Positions 1 to 8,281 are shown, counted from the stretch's first letter. The stretch: DNA of 64,000 bases from Planctomyces sp. SH-PL14 (GCF_001610835.1 NZ_CP011270.1:2436001-2500000), one strand, 5' to 3'. Numbers and translations are program-made. The notes: generated by a model not told the origin, from the letters alone.

Positions 1-1
1 C

Positions 2-580
2 GGCGAGCAGTTCCTGTGTGCCGTTCCGAGCGATCGGGACGGGCTCCGGATTGAGACGCCCTTGCATCTCGTGGCCCTGACCGGCTCCGAGACGGGGCCG
101 ATTTCGCTTGCGAACACCTTTGTGGCGGACGACGAACTGCTGAGTCCCGTCATCCCGCGGATCCTGCAGCAGGGGCAGCCAGGCGGGGCGGGGTCGCTCA
201 TGACCTCGGGGCTGGCGGCGGGGCACGCGCAGGGGTGCGTTGATGCGATCGAGGCGGAGTCGCGGCAGCGCCCGAACCTGGCGGAGATTGTCGGGTCCTT
301 CCGTCGGGAACTCGATGAGCTGCAGGAGACGCTGCTCCGGGTCGCCGACGGTCGCGGAACGCCGGATGAGACGGCGGAGACGCTCCGGACGCGAGCCACG
401 ACGTTGGCCCTCCAGGCGTCGCAGGCCCTGTTGACGGCATCGAAAGGGGCGGGTTTCGTCTCCGGTCATCCGGCCGAGCGGCGGGCGCGGGAGGCGCTGT
501 TCTTCCTGGTCTGGTCCTGTCCGCAGGCGGTGTCGCAGCGGCTGATGCGGGATTTCAGCCAGTGCGACGCTCCCCTGTAA
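2..580 (+). CDS. Acyl-CoA dehydrogenase-like protein, C-terminal part (5' truncated)
   Basis: The reading frame is open from the first base of the window, so the gene begins upstream. About 192 residues are visible and end at a TAA. They are mostly helical, and the stretch ASKGAGFVSGHPAERRAREA followed by FFLVWSCPQ resembles the C-terminal helical domain of acyl-CoA dehydrogenase-family flavoproteins, where the AxKG/GxP region lies near the FAD and subunit interface. If so it would oxidise an acyl-CoA or a related substrate with FAD. The N-terminal and middle domains, with the catalytic base, are outside the window, so neither substrate nor activity can be judged. About 130 bp separate it from the tRNA gene. 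Confidence 0.6.
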   Translation, partial: GEQFLCAVPSDRDGLRIETPLHLVALTGSETGPISLANTFVADDELLSPVIPRILQQGQPGGAGSLMTSGLAAGHAQGCVDAIEAESRQRPNLAEIVGSFRRELDELQETLLRVADGRGTPDETAETLRTRATTLALQASQALLTASKGAGFVSGHPAERRAREALFFLVWSCPQAVSQRLMRDFSQCDAPL

Positions 581-670
581 TCCCGACGCCGCGTGCACTC
601 CCCCCAATCCCGTTAACTGATTCCCCGGGAAGGACTTCCTGCCGCCGGAATGCGATCGTCGGCCGGTTCC

Positions 671-699
671 TTGACGATGCCGGACCCAGGCCGTACCTT
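671..699 (+). promoter_or_regulatory. Candidate sigma70-type promoter of tRNA-Val
   Basis: TTGACG at 671-676 matches a -35 box and is followed after 17 bp by TACCTT at 694-699 as a weak -10 box. Transcription would start about 6-8 bp before the mature tRNA at 713. Inference from spacing and consensus only. Confidence 0.45.
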
Positions 700-712
700 C
701 TTCTTCCCCCAG

Positions 713-786
713 GCACCTGTAGCTCAGTTGGTTAGAGCGCATGCTTGACATGCATGAGGTCGCAGGTTCGAGTCCTGCCAGGTGCA
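713..786 (+). tRNA. tRNA-Val (anticodon GAC)
   Basis: A full cloverleaf can be drawn. The acceptor arm is GCACCTG paired with CAGGTGC and the discriminator is A786. The anticodon stem CATGC/GCATG encloses loop TTGACAT, giving anticodon GAC. The T-arm is GCAGG, loop TTCGAGT, CCTGC. The 3' CCA is not encoded. A strong hairpin terminator follows within 10 bp. Confidence 0.97.
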
Positions 787-791
787 CTTGT

Positions 792-826
792 CGCCCGGCC
801 TTTCTCTGAAAGGCCGGGCGTTTTCG
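792..826 (+). terminator. Rho-independent terminator after tRNA-Val
   Basis: A perfect 13-bp stem (CGCCCGGCCTTTC at 792-804 with GAAAGGCCGGGCG at 808-820) with loop TCT is followed by TTTT. It ends the tRNA transcript and isolates it from the downstream His-rich gene. Confidence 0.9.
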
Positions 827-862
827 TTTACCCCCTTCTCCCCGCCAGCGCTCGGTTCCGCC

Positions 863-1675
863 ATGAACGAATTTACGTACGACGCCGAGGAGGAGACGTG
901 GGTCGGCTACCGGCAGTTCGCCTACCTTCACTGGAGCGATGAGCTCGACGACGAAGAGGGAGACGAGGGGGCTGAAGGGGCCGCGCACGACCACGATCAT
1001 TCGCATGACCACAGCCACGACGGCGAGGCGTGCGGTCATGACCATTCGCACGATCACTCCCATGATCATTCCCACGACCACAGCCATGACCATGGCGGTG
1101 AGCCGTGCGGTCACGACCATGATCACAGTCATGACCACGACTGCGAACATGATCACGACCACGACCACGACCATGACTTTGGGGGCGAGGAAGAGGTGAG
1201 CGAGGAGGAGCTCCTCGCTTACGGGATCTTCCGGATCGACATTCAGGCGAGCGAGGAAGACGGGCCGCAGCCGGACCAGACGCGGGCCCTGGAGCGCTTC
1301 CTGGCGAAGGAAGAGGCTCACAGCGACGCCGTTCTCGAAACCGTCCGCCGTTACTACACGGACAAGATTCAGCCGACGATTGAACACTCGCCGACGATCG
1401 AGTCGGTTGAAGAGCTGGCTGATCTGATCCAGTTCCAGGGGATGGTGGTCCGGAACCGTGCTGCCGACGGCGAGGCAGCGCTGGGACTCGTCTTCGCGAC
1501 GGCTTGGGACGAGGAGCATCACCTCGGTCTGGTCCTGCATCAGGACCGGATCCTCGACATTGGCCCGTGGCAGACGGCGTTTGTCGGTCCGCGGGAAGAG
1601 CCGGAGAAGTGGGTCGTTGATACCTACGGGGCGCAGGTTACGGAGCGGATTGCTCGGCTGCAGGACCTCGACTAG
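863..1675 (+). CDS. His/Asp-rich metal-binding-type protein with DUF6985-like C-terminal domain
   Basis: 270 residues from ATG 863. A longer frame would start inside the tRNA and is unlikely. Residues about 25-40 are acidic. Residues about 42-107 are a low-complexity run of HD, HDHSHD and CGHDHDHS units with three or four cysteines (GEACGHD, GEPCGHD, HDCEHD), a composition expected to bind Zn, Ni or Co. Residues about 120-270 form a compact acidic domain with YGIFRIDI near its start and LGLVFATAWDEEHHLGLV near its end, which resembles DUF6985-type domains. No signal peptide or membrane segment is visible, so it is probably cytosolic. The metal role is inferred from composition alone. The gene stands alone between the tRNA terminator and a dispersed repeat. 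Confidence 0.75.
   Translation: MNEFTYDAEEETWVGYRQFAYLHWSDELDDEEGDEGAEGAAHDHDHSHDHSHDGEACGHDHSHDHSHDHSHDHSHDHGGEPCGHDHDHSHDHDCEHDHDHDHDHDFGGEEEVSEEELLAYGIFRIDIQASEEDGPQPDQTRALERFLAKEEAHSDAVLETVRRYYTDKIQPTIEHSPTIESVEELADLIQFQGMVVRNRAADGEAALGLVFATAWDEEHHLGLVLHQDRILDIGPWQTAFVGPREEPEKWVVDTYGAQVTERIARLQDLD
982..1182 (+). repeat. Coding low-complexity His-Asp repeat
   Basis: Short in-frame units of CAT/CAC and GAC/GAT codons are repeated in tandem within the His-rich gene. Synonymous codons alternate (CATGAC, CACGAT, CACGAC), so the DNA repeat is imperfect while the protein repeat is strict. This fits selection on the protein rather than recent slippage alone. Confidence 0.8.
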
Positions 1676-1740
1676 GGGTAGAGGCTTAAGGCTGAAGACG
1701 GAAGGTAGAGGGCGGGCGGCTGATGCCGCTCTCACGAACC

Positions 1741-2055
1741 GCGTTCTTGCCGCCACGACTCTGATAGCTCGAACCCAACGTGCCACGGCAGCCTGGGGTC
1801 AAGGGGTTTCGACCCCTTGCCGCCGGAGTCACTTCCATGAGGAACCGTGGGACACAACGGACGTCCCCTTTGTGGGACCGGCGTTGAGGACTCACCGCTC
1901 GCTTTGACGACGCTGCGGGTTGGTGAGGGGGCATACGGCACGGTGTTCGCGCTTGGACACGGGTTCCTTCAGACATCTCTCGACGAGAGGGCCTCCGGCG
2001 GGCAAAGGGGCGTTGCCCCTCTGCACTCCCCACCAGGGTGCCCCTGGACCCGGTT
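1741..2055 (-). repeat. Dispersed structured element, full copy 1
   Basis: One of eleven full copies of a roughly 310-bp element. The strand is the direction in which the GGGTCCAGGGG end comes first and the GTTTGAGC / GTGCCGG hairpin comes last. This copy lies between two convergent genes. Its CAAGGGGT...ACCCCTTG hairpin has a TTCG loop and its stem is one pair shorter than in other copies, with pairing intact. Confidence 0.9.
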
Positions 2056-2126
2056 AGGTTGCGCTATGGGTGATCCAACCACCATCCAGCGAACGCACCT
2101 GCCTGAGGCGCCTTCCTGTCCTCGCC

Positions 2127-2915
2127 TCAATACCGCGGCCGCCAGACCGGCACCGGGCGCTCCGCCGCTCGATACGACTCGACCTGCTGTCGTCCGACCA
2201 GCGCGGCCACGATGACCCCGACCGCGAAGCCGCCGATGTGCGCCCACCACGCGACTCCGCCGGATTCCTCCCCTCCGATCGATCCGATCCCGGGCAGGAG
2301 CTGCATCACGAACCAGATACCCAGAAAGATCTGGGCGGGCAGAACGACGATCTGCGTGAAGAAACCGAGCGGAATCAGCGTCCGAACGTTCGAGTGCCGG
2401 AACCAGTAGAAGTAAGCCCCCATCACGCCCGCGATCGCTCCGCTGGCGCCGATCGTCGGGATCATGCTGCCGGGCTGCGAGTAGTAGTGCACGGCGCTCG
2501 CGGCGATTCCGCTCGCTAAGTAGAAGAAGATGTAGCCGATGTGTCCGAGGCGGTCTTCGACGTTGTCGCCGAAGATCATCAGGAACCACGTGTTCCCCAG
2601 GAAGTGCATCCAGCCGCCGTGCAGGAAGATGCAGGTGAGCATGGTGAAGATCGGCGGAAAGGCGGGCGGGGGGAGGGGCTCCTTGATGACTTTGATCTCT
2701 CCCGTTCGGCGGTTGACCTCCGTGTGGACGGGGATCTCGATTTCGACCTGGGGGTTCCGGACGCGGGCGGGAATCATTCCGTAGGTCCCGACCATGTCCG
2801 CCTTGTGGGGCGGTTCTTTGAGCTGGAACAGGAAGACGACGCTGGTGATCGCGATGAACGCGTAGTTCACGTAGGGCGTGGTGCGTGCCTGGATGCTGTC
2901 CTGAATCGGGATCAT
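2127..2915 (-). CDS. Rhomboid-family intramembrane serine protease
   Basis: 262 residues from ATG 2915. The architecture is that of a bacterial rhomboid: a first membrane segment at about 16-31, a long loop, then a six-helix core. Core motifs are present: LHGGWMHFLGN with His99, His104 and Asn108 (oxyanion helix), GASG with the catalytic Ser158 and WAHIGG with the catalytic His226. It would cleave single-pass membrane proteins within the bilayer. The proline-rich tail ends in VPVWRPRY and is not conserved in the family. Copies of the dispersed element flank the gene on both sides. The substrate cannot be guessed. Confidence 0.92.
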   Translation of the reverse strand: MIPIQDSIQARTTPYVNYAFIAITSVVFLFQLKEPPHKADMVGTYGMIPARVRNPQVEIEIPVHTEVNRRTGEIKVIKEPLPPPAFPPIFTMLTCIFLHGGWMHFLGNTWFLMIFGDNVEDRLGHIGYIFFYLASGIAASAVHYYSQPGSMIPTIGASGAIAGVMGAYFYWFRHSNVRTLIPLGFFTQIVVLPAQIFLGIWFVMQLLPGIGSIGGEESGGVAWWAHIGGFAVGVIVAALVGRQQVESYRAAERPVPVWRPRY

Positions 2916-2988
2916 GGGGCCAGACTGTCGGTGGGAGGTCGGGATCTGGAGGGAGGATAGAGCATTGCTGGCCGCGGGAGCGAACACC

Positions 2989-3304
2989 GTCCTCGCCGGC
3001 ACGACTCGTTAGCTCAAACCCAACGTGCCACGGCAGCCGGGGTCAAGGGGGTCTCACCCCCTTGACCCCGGAGGCAGTATGGTGAGGAACCGTGGTACGC
3101 AACGGACGTTCGTTTTGTGGTCCCGGCGTTGAGGATTCCTCGCTCGCCCTGGAATCCCCGCGGGTTGGTGAGGGGGCATACGGCACGGTGTCCGCGCTTG
3201 GACACTCACTCCTTCAGACATCTCCCGACGGCCAGGCCTCCGGCGGGCAAAGGGGCGTTGCCCCTCTGCACTCCCCACCAGGGGTGACCCCCTGGACCCC
3301 GGTT
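2989..3304 (-). repeat. Dispersed structured element, full copy 2
   Basis: Full copy between two divergent genes, so it lies in the 5' region of both. Here the CAAGGGGG hairpin is extended to a perfect 14-bp stem (GGGGTCAAGGGGGT with loop CTC and its complement), the longest version in the window. The other end carries CCAGGGG, loop TGAC, CCCCTGG. Confidence 0.9.
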
Positions 3305-3468
3305 CTTTAGTGCATTACCACGCTTGCGCTTGGTATTGAGGCAAATCCACAATGACGGGTACGATCCGGCGAGTTGTGCCGGTCCTTTCGAATGAAACTC
3401 CCGTCACAACTTGTCTGTCGCGTCGACCCGATTCGTTCGATCTCAAAGGAAGGAGATGGTTCGGACGA

Positions 3469-3960
3469 ATGGACTACCACTTCCGACCACTGGGAAAAAC
3501 CTGCGCCGGAACGGGCAAACCGTTCACGCCAGGCGCCCGCATCGTGTCGGTGCTGGTCGAACAGAACGGCGTCCTGAACCGCCTCGACTTCGCCGCCGAA
3601 GCCTGGCCGGGACCCTCCGACCAGACCGTCGGACACTGGTACATGACCATCCCGGAAGGACCGCCCCAACGACGGCCCCTCGATCCGGAAGCGATGTTCC
3701 GGTACTTCGAACAACTGACGGAAGATGCCAACCCGGGGTTTGAAAAACTCCGGTACGTCCTGGCCCTGTTCCTCCTGCAGAAACGTCGGATGAAACTCGA
3801 CGGTGCCCGGACGGAAGACGGCGTGGATTACCTCGTCCTCGTGGGGAACCACGGGGAGGGGCCCTATGACGTGCGTGATCAGCAGATGAGCCAGGAGGAA
3901 GTGACCCAGCTCCAGGCGGCCCTCCATCAGCAGATGGAAGCCGAATGGCAGGCGGCCTGA
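3469..3960 (+). CDS. Conserved hypothetical protein (163 aa)
   Basis: 163 residues starting at ATG 3469 (MDYHFRPLGKTCAGTGKPF), preceded by a purine-rich AAGGAAGGAGA at about 3445-3455. An upstream in-frame start at 3352 would add 39 arginine-rich residues with no domain look. The N-terminal CAxTGKPFxPG followed by a beta-rich stretch (SVLVEQNGVLNRLDFA) and a C-terminal helical part (FEKLRYVLALFLLQKRRMKLDG) suggests a small soluble folded protein. No catalytic motif or membrane segment is recognised. Function unknown. It is the gene before the lipoprotein at 4050, about 90 bp apart on the same strand, so the two may be co-transcribed. Confidence 0.7.
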   Translation: MDYHFRPLGKTCAGTGKPFTPGARIVSVLVEQNGVLNRLDFAAEAWPGPSDQTVGHWYMTIPEGPPQRRPLDPEAMFRYFEQLTEDANPGFEKLRYVLALFLLQKRRMKLDGARTEDGVDYLVLVGNHGEGPYDVRDQQMSQEEVTQLQAALHQQMEAEWQAA

Positions 3961-4049
3961 GGCGTTGACTCAATCGCCCGTCGAAACGACGGGCACGGAA
4001 ATGATTCCGGCGGCCGGCAGCGGCCGATTTGTCCAGGGAAGGACCAACG

Positions 4050-5195
4050 ATGAGAAAGCACTTTGCGACAGGGGCCCTCGCCGCTGCCGTTGCGCTTTCC
4101 GGGTGCGGTTGCCAGACCTGGAGTCGCTGGCGGAATCCCGATCCCTTCGGCGAAAAGGCTCCGCAGCGCTACTCCGCGGAGCTGACGAAGGATCAGCTCA
4201 TCGAGCATCTGAATCAGAACATCCTCGCGGTGGGCGAGGTCCCGGCCTGGCGATGCGACCGGGTGAAGGTGCAGATGACGGGCATCCCCGCCTCCCTTCC
4301 GGCGACGCTGGCGGTCCGGGCCCCTCACTCCCTGCGGATGCGGGTCGCCAATCCGCTCACCGGCGGTGACGCGCTCGACCTGGGAAGCAACGACCAGTAT
4401 TTCTGGATGTGGATGAAGGACGGCAGCCCCTCGCCGCCGGTCATGACGGTCCGGCACGACGAGGTCGACCTGCTGGCCCAGTCTTCCGTCATGCCGATCC
4501 CGGTTCATCCGCACTGGCTGATGGAAGTTCTGGGAGTCGTTCCGCTGGAGGCCGCGGAGTATTCACTCGTCAAGCCGACTGGCAACCAGCCGTACGTCGA
4601 TCTCGTCGCGGAGCGGACCGCGCCGGACGGCGAGCGGGTGCAACGGATTATCCGGGTCAATCCCCGGCACGGGATCATCGTCGAGCATCGGCTGCAGAAG
4701 CTGAACGGCGACCTCCTCGGCAAGGCGTCGCTGTCGCGGCACTTCCAGGACCCGCAGAGCGGCGCCGTGATGCCCCGCCTGATTTCGATCGACGCGCCGA
4801 TCGAGGGGCGGTCGATGTCGATGACGATGACCTTCGACGCGCCGGAGGTGAATCCGCCGTCGCTCGTCTCGGACGATCACCTGTGGCTGATCCCGGAGAT
4901 CCCCGGCTCGCCGCGGGTTGATCTGGCGGATCTCTTGAGACACCAGGGCCGGCTACCACCGCGCACGGTGCAGGAGCCGAACATCCGGAAGTCCGGGTTC
5001 TCGAGGACCGAAGCGCCTGCGGAAGCCGCCCCCGAGACGGGGCCTGTGGCGCTGAAGCTGGAAGAGGTGGCGGAGCCGGAAGCGGCGAATCCCTTTGCTC
5101 GACGGAATGCCGCGCCGGTGGAGCAGCCGGAGGCTTACCCGTTCGGTGGCGGAAGCGAGCCGCTGGATTCGATCTCCCGTCGGCCGCGGGAATAG
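4050..5195 (+). CDS. Lipoprotein, possibly LolA/LolB-like fold
   Basis: 381 residues from ATG 4050, with AGGGAAGGA about 8 bp upstream. The first 22 residues form a short signal peptide ending in a lipobox (LSGC), so Cys20 is the probable lipidation site and the protein is expected to be membrane-anchored on the periplasmic side. Residues about 50-290 are beta-rich with repeated strands (ATLAVRAPHSLRMRVANPL, RVQRIIRVNPRHGIIVEHRL, RSMSMTMTFDAPEVNPPSL), which suggests a LolA/LolB-type half-barrel. This is inference from strand pattern only. The last 70 residues are Pro/Ala/Glu-rich and probably disordered. Function unknown. Confidence 0.75.
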   Translation: MRKHFATGALAAAVALSGCGCQTWSRWRNPDPFGEKAPQRYSAELTKDQLIEHLNQNILAVGEVPAWRCDRVKVQMTGIPASLPATLAVRAPHSLRMRVANPLTGGDALDLGSNDQYFWMWMKDGSPSPPVMTVRHDEVDLLAQSSVMPIPVHPHWLMEVLGVVPLEAAEYSLVKPTGNQPYVDLVAERTAPDGERVQRIIRVNPRHGIIVEHRLQKLNGDLLGKASLSRHFQDPQSGAVMPRLISIDAPIEGRSMSMTMTFDAPEVNPPSLVSDDHLWLIPEIPGSPRVDLADLLRHQGRLPPRTVQEPNIRKSGFSRTEAPAEAAPETGPVALKLEEVAEPEAANPFARRNAAPVEQPEAYPFGGGSEPLDSISRRPRE

Positions 5196-5251
5196 CGTTT
5201 CGCTTTCAGGAGTGGGTGCATTCGCCGATGGTTGCCGCCAAATAGGCCCCA

Positions 5252-5570
5252 CCGGGTCCAGGGGTATCCTGGTGGGGAGTGCAGAGGGGCAACGCCCCTT
5301 TGCCCGCCGGAGGCCTGGCCGTCGAGAGATGTTTGAAGGTGGGTGTGTCCAAGCGCGGACGCCGTGCCGTATGCGCCCTCACCAACCCGCTGCGATTTCA
5401 GGGCGAGCGGTGAGTCTTCACCGCCGGTACCACAAAGCGGTTGCCCCTTGCCTACCACGGTTCCTCATGGAAGTGCCTCCGGCGGCAAGGGGGTTGAGAA
5501 CCCCCTTGACCCCCAGGCGGCCGTGGCACGTTGGGTTTGAGCGAACAGTGTCGTGCCGGCCAGGACGCGG
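5252..5570 (+). repeat. Dispersed structured element, full copy 3
   Basis: Full copy between two convergent genes. The GGGGCAACGCCCC hairpin is intact and the CAAGGGGG hairpin is extended by a T-A pair (CAAGGGGGTT, loop GAG, AACCCCCTTG). Confidence 0.9.
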
Positions 5571-5611
5571 TTTGAGCCAACGGGACAAGCCATCCGGTCC
5601 CTTGCACCCTC

Positions 5612-6073
5612 TCAGAGCGGGCTCTCCGCCGGGCTTTCGCGGCGGCACTCGTGGCTGGCGGTCAGCGTGACCCCCTGGACGAACTGGCCGGCCCACCAGC
5701 CAGCTTCGCTGTAGGGGAGGCGGATCGTGACCCGGACGAGGTCTTTCGGCCGGCTGGCTTTCAGCGTGTCCGCGGCGGGATGTCCGGCGGCGGGTTCGAC
5801 CGTGATCGTCAGCTCCGCGCGGCCGGATTCGACGCCCGCGTTCTCGACGAGGTAGCTGGAGATCGCGGTCCGGGTTGCGGACTCGTCCGCGTCGGGACGG
5901 GCGGCGAGACGGGCCCCGAAGCGGGCGGCGTCTTCGACGGTCTGCTGGAGGCTGATGGCCCGGCCGAACTCAACGATGCCCCCCACGATGGCGAGAACGA
6001 GGGGGAGCACGAGGGCGATTTCGACCAGAGCGACCCCAAAGCGTCCCTGCGGGGGCTTCACGTCCGTTGGCAT
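5612..6073 (-). CDS. TadE-like pilus assembly protein
   Basis: 153 residues from ATG 6073. After a short polar N-terminus there is one membrane segment at about 12-36 (VALVEIALVLPLVLAIVGGI) followed by VEFGRAISLQQTVEDAARFGARLAA, the typical TadE/TadG signature of minor Flp-type pilins or pseudopilins. The rest is a small periplasmic beta domain. TadE-family proteins work with the Tad secretion machine, but no other tad/cpa gene is in this window, so its partners lie elsewhere or it serves another envelope role. It is a single gene convergent with the lipoprotein, with a dispersed element between them. Confidence 0.85.
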   Translation of the reverse strand: MPTDVKPPQGRFGVALVEIALVLPLVLAIVGGIVEFGRAISLQQTVEDAARFGARLAARPDADESATRTAISSYLVENAGVESGRAELTITVEPAAGHPAADTLKASRPKDLVRVTIRLPYSEAGWWAGQFVQGVTLTASHECRRESPAESPL

Positions 6074-6269
6074 GTTGAGCTCCCTGAAACCACTGCACCA
6101 ACAGCCTACCCCACCGAGCGGGGGATGTTGCCAAATTGAGACGTCGCTCCCCCTTTGTTACGGTCGTCACTGGTAAACTCTGTCCGTCCGGCGAATCGCG
6201 ACGGTTGTGACGCGGGTGCCGGAGATGCCGGGTTCCGGCACAGGAAAAACGACGAGGGGGAGGGGACGC

Positions 6270-6617
6270 ATGAGCTCCGGAAAGACCATCTTCAAGCGGA
6301 TCATCGACAAGGAGATCCCGGCCAAGATTATCTACGAGGACGATCAGGCCCTCGCCTTCCACGACGTCAACCCGCAGGCCCCGGTGCACGTCCTGGTGAT
6401 CCCCCGTAAGGAGATCCGGTCCCTGGCGGAACTCGATCCTGCCGATGCCCCGCTGATCGGCCACCTGTTCACCATCGTCCGGAAGCTCGCAGAGGAACTG
6501 GGGCTGAAGAACGGGTTCCGGACGGTCATCAACAGCGGAGCGGACGGCGGGCAGTCGGTTGACCATCTGCACATTCACATTCTCGGTCAGCGTCCGCTGA
6601 GCTGGCCGCCCGGGTAG
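6270..6617 (+). CDS. HIT family nucleotide hydrolase (HinT-like)
   Basis: 115 residues from ATG 6270, preceded by a purine-rich GAGGGGGAGGGGA. Length and pattern match HinT: TIFKRIIDKEIPAKIIYEDD at the N-terminus, VLVIPRKEI in the middle, then the histidine triad HLHIHILG (His99, His101, His103), with His101 the expected nucleophile. It would hydrolyse purine nucleoside phosphoramidates or aminoacyl-AMP adducts in the cytosol. It is followed after about 100 bp by the pterin dehydratase on the same strand, an arrangement without an obvious pathway link. Confidence 0.93.
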   Translation: MSSGKTIFKRIIDKEIPAKIIYEDDQALAFHDVNPQAPVHVLVIPRKEIRSLAELDPADAPLIGHLFTIVRKLAEELGLKNGFRTVINSGADGGQSVDHLHIHILGQRPLSWPPG

Positions 6618-6718
6618 CACGCGGCGGAGGCGCCACATTCCGGATCGAGCCGGGGACGGGGGCGCGAGGTTCGCTACGAGTAGGATCCCGAGAGGATCGA
6701 CTTGCCAGGAGAGAGATC

Positions 6719-7072
6719 ATGGCTGAGAAGAAGAACGACATCGTACTGACGGCGGACCAGATCGAGGCCGCGCTCAAGGAGTTGCCGGGGTGGGAGGTCC
6801 GGGACGGCTGGCTGCGGCGGAAGTACGTCACCCCCGGCTGGCCGCACACCTTGATGCTGACGAACGCGATCGGGTACGTGGCCGAAGCGGCCTGGCACCA
6901 TCCCGACCTGGAGCTGGGCTACGCGCAGGTCGTGGTGAAGATCCAGACGCACCGCGTCCACTCGATCACCGACAGCGACGTGGCTCTCGCCAAGCAGATT
7001 GAGGTGGTTGCGATGTGGAAGCCCGAGAGCGGTTCGCCGCTGGAAGGGTTCCCGAAGAACTGGGTCCGGTGA
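6719..7072 (+). CDS. phhB: 4a-hydroxytetrahydrobiopterin dehydratase (pterin-4a-carbinolamine dehydratase)
   Basis: 117 residues, with AGGAGAGA a few bases before ATG 6719. The family motif is present: WHHPDLELGYAQVVVKIQTH, with catalytic His60, His61 and His78, then HSITDSDVALAKQIE. The enzyme dehydrates 4a-hydroxytetrahydropterin to regenerate dihydropterin after aromatic amino acid hydroxylation. No phenylalanine hydroxylase is nearby. In bacteria lacking one, the family is also proposed to act in molybdopterin metabolism. The length is slightly above the usual 95-110 residues because of a C-terminal tail (SGSPLEGFPKNWVR). Confidence 0.92.
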   Translation: MAEKKNDIVLTADQIEAALKELPGWEVRDGWLRRKYVTPGWPHTLMLTNAIGYVAEAAWHHPDLELGYAQVVVKIQTHRVHSITDSDVALAKQIEVVAMWKPESGSPLEGFPKNWVR

Positions 7073-7130
7073 CCCTCGGCCCTTTGGCGAACGCCGTCGA
7101 TTGTGATGCGAGGACGGCCTCTACGTTGGA

Positions 7131-7250
7131 TTTGAAACACACAGGCAGGGAGGACACAGAGCAAGAGGCGGAGAGGTTTGATCCATGTTCGAAGAGCAAG
7201 CCGGAAAGGGCTTTCTCTTCGTCTGCGCTCTCTGTGCCTCTGTGTTTCAA
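7131..7250. repeat. CACAGAG-type inverted repeat
   Basis: TTTGAAACACACAGG with further GGACACAGAG on the left faces CTCTCTGTGCCTCTGTGTTTCAA on the right across about 60 bp. The arms are complementary apart from a few changes. A related, longer array lies at 42908-43245. It fills most of the intergenic space between the pterin dehydratase and the kinase-like gene. Confidence 0.7.
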
Positions 7251-7333
7251 CCCTCTGGGCGTCCAACTTCTCTCGCGGCGACGATAGTGAGCCGAGCAAT
7301 CCGACTCTCTCGGTGTGACAACGGTCGGGCGGT

Positions 7334-8281
7334 TTAAGACGGGAGGGCGATGCGATAGGACTCCGGAACGACGAGACGGACGGCCGCTGGCTGGATCTCG
7401 ATGTCGCACGGCGTCGTTCCCGCCGGGTCGCCGTCGGTCTGGACTGCAACCGGACGATCGGAGGAGATCCGGACGCGCTGTCCGCGGGCTTCGATCACGT
7501 GTTCGGACGTTCCCGCGGGATCGAACAGGATGGTCGCCAGTTGCCGCACGAGATCGGCCCGGGTGCTGCCGCGGAAGATCCGGATGTCGAGCACGCCGTC
7601 GTGTCCGTTCGCCCGCGGGACGATCGGCAGGTCGAGCGCATAGCGGGGGAGATTTCCGACGATGACGAAGTGCCCTTCGACTTCGGGCCCGTCGTCGACC
7701 GTGACCCGGAGAGCGGGTGGGGCGTAGCCGGCCAGTTCGCGGAGGAGCGGGATCGCGTAAGCCAGGTGCGAGATATGTCCCGACCGGGCGGCGTGGGTGC
7801 GGTGCAGGACAGCGGCATCGAACCCCAGGCTCGCCATGATGAGGAACTGCCGCGCGTTCAGCGTGGCGGTGTCGAAGGTTTCGACCCGGCCGGCGGCGAT
7901 CATGTCGGCGATCGTCCGTCCGCACCGCGGCAGCTTGAGGTACTTGGCGACGAGGTTCTCGGTCCCCAGCGGAAAGACCGCGATCGGGAGGTCGGGGTGA
8001 CGGTTGAGGAGGTCGAGGAGGGTGCCGTCTCCTCCGGCGGAGACGATCGCCTTGAGGGCCGCGCGGCGGTCGGGGGGGCGGATGGCGGCGTCGAGCTCCG
8101 CCCGGTCGGAGTAGAGCCGCGGACGCAGTCCGTGCCGGCGCAGGTGGCGGATCAGCGTGAGGAGCTCCCGCGCCTGCTTGCCGGAGCCGGACATCGGATT
8201 CCGCTGGATCGCGACCCAAGGCCCGGGCGAAGGCGCCTGAGCGGAAGTGGGGCCGTCGGCGGAACGAGTCGGAGGCGTCAT
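7334..8281 (-). CDS. Diacylglycerol kinase catalytic-domain protein (YegS/LCB5-like lipid kinase)
   Basis: 315 residues from ATG 8281. The N-terminal nucleotide-binding lobe has NPMSGSGK (28-35) and the signature GGDGT (83-87), followed by PLGTENLVAKYL, the usual second glycine/acidic segment of DAGK_cat proteins. The C-terminal beta-sandwich lobe contains the conserved SLGFDAAVLH and the late VQTDGDPAGTTPCDIEI. It would phosphorylate a lipid alcohol such as diacylglycerol or a sphingoid-type base using ATP, at the inner face of the membrane. Substrate cannot be read from sequence. The gene ends about 80 bp from the CACAGAG repeat and starts about 95 bp from the ACT gene, on the same strand. 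Confidence 0.88.
   Translation of the reverse strand: MTPPTRSADGPTSAQAPSPGPWVAIQRNPMSGSGKQARELLTLIRHLRRHGLRPRLYSDRAELDAAIRPPDRRAALKAIVSAGGDGTLLDLLNRHPDLPIAVFPLGTENLVAKYLKLPRCGRTIADMIAAGRVETFDTATLNARQFLIMASLGFDAAVLHRTHAARSGHISHLAYAIPLLRELAGYAPPALRVTVDDGPEVEGHFVIVGNLPRYALDLPIVPRANGHDGVLDIRIFRGSTRADLVRQLATILFDPAGTSEHVIEARGQRVRISSDRPVAVQTDGDPAGTTPCDIEIQPAAVRLVVPESYRIALPS

Noticed and set aside
782-862. Longer start of the His-rich gene at 782
   Set aside because: It would begin inside the tRNA-Val acceptor stem and run through the terminator; ATG 863 is the sensible start.
3054-3278. A reading frame through the dispersed element that gives similar 70-100 aa proteins (AEGQRPFARRRPGRREMSEG type) in most copies
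   Set aside because: Similar frames are open in several copies, but other copies (30392, 44737, 46014) shift or break it, both strands are open because of GC content, and variation follows hairpin pairing rather than codon positions. I treat it as a spurious ORF of a structural repeat.
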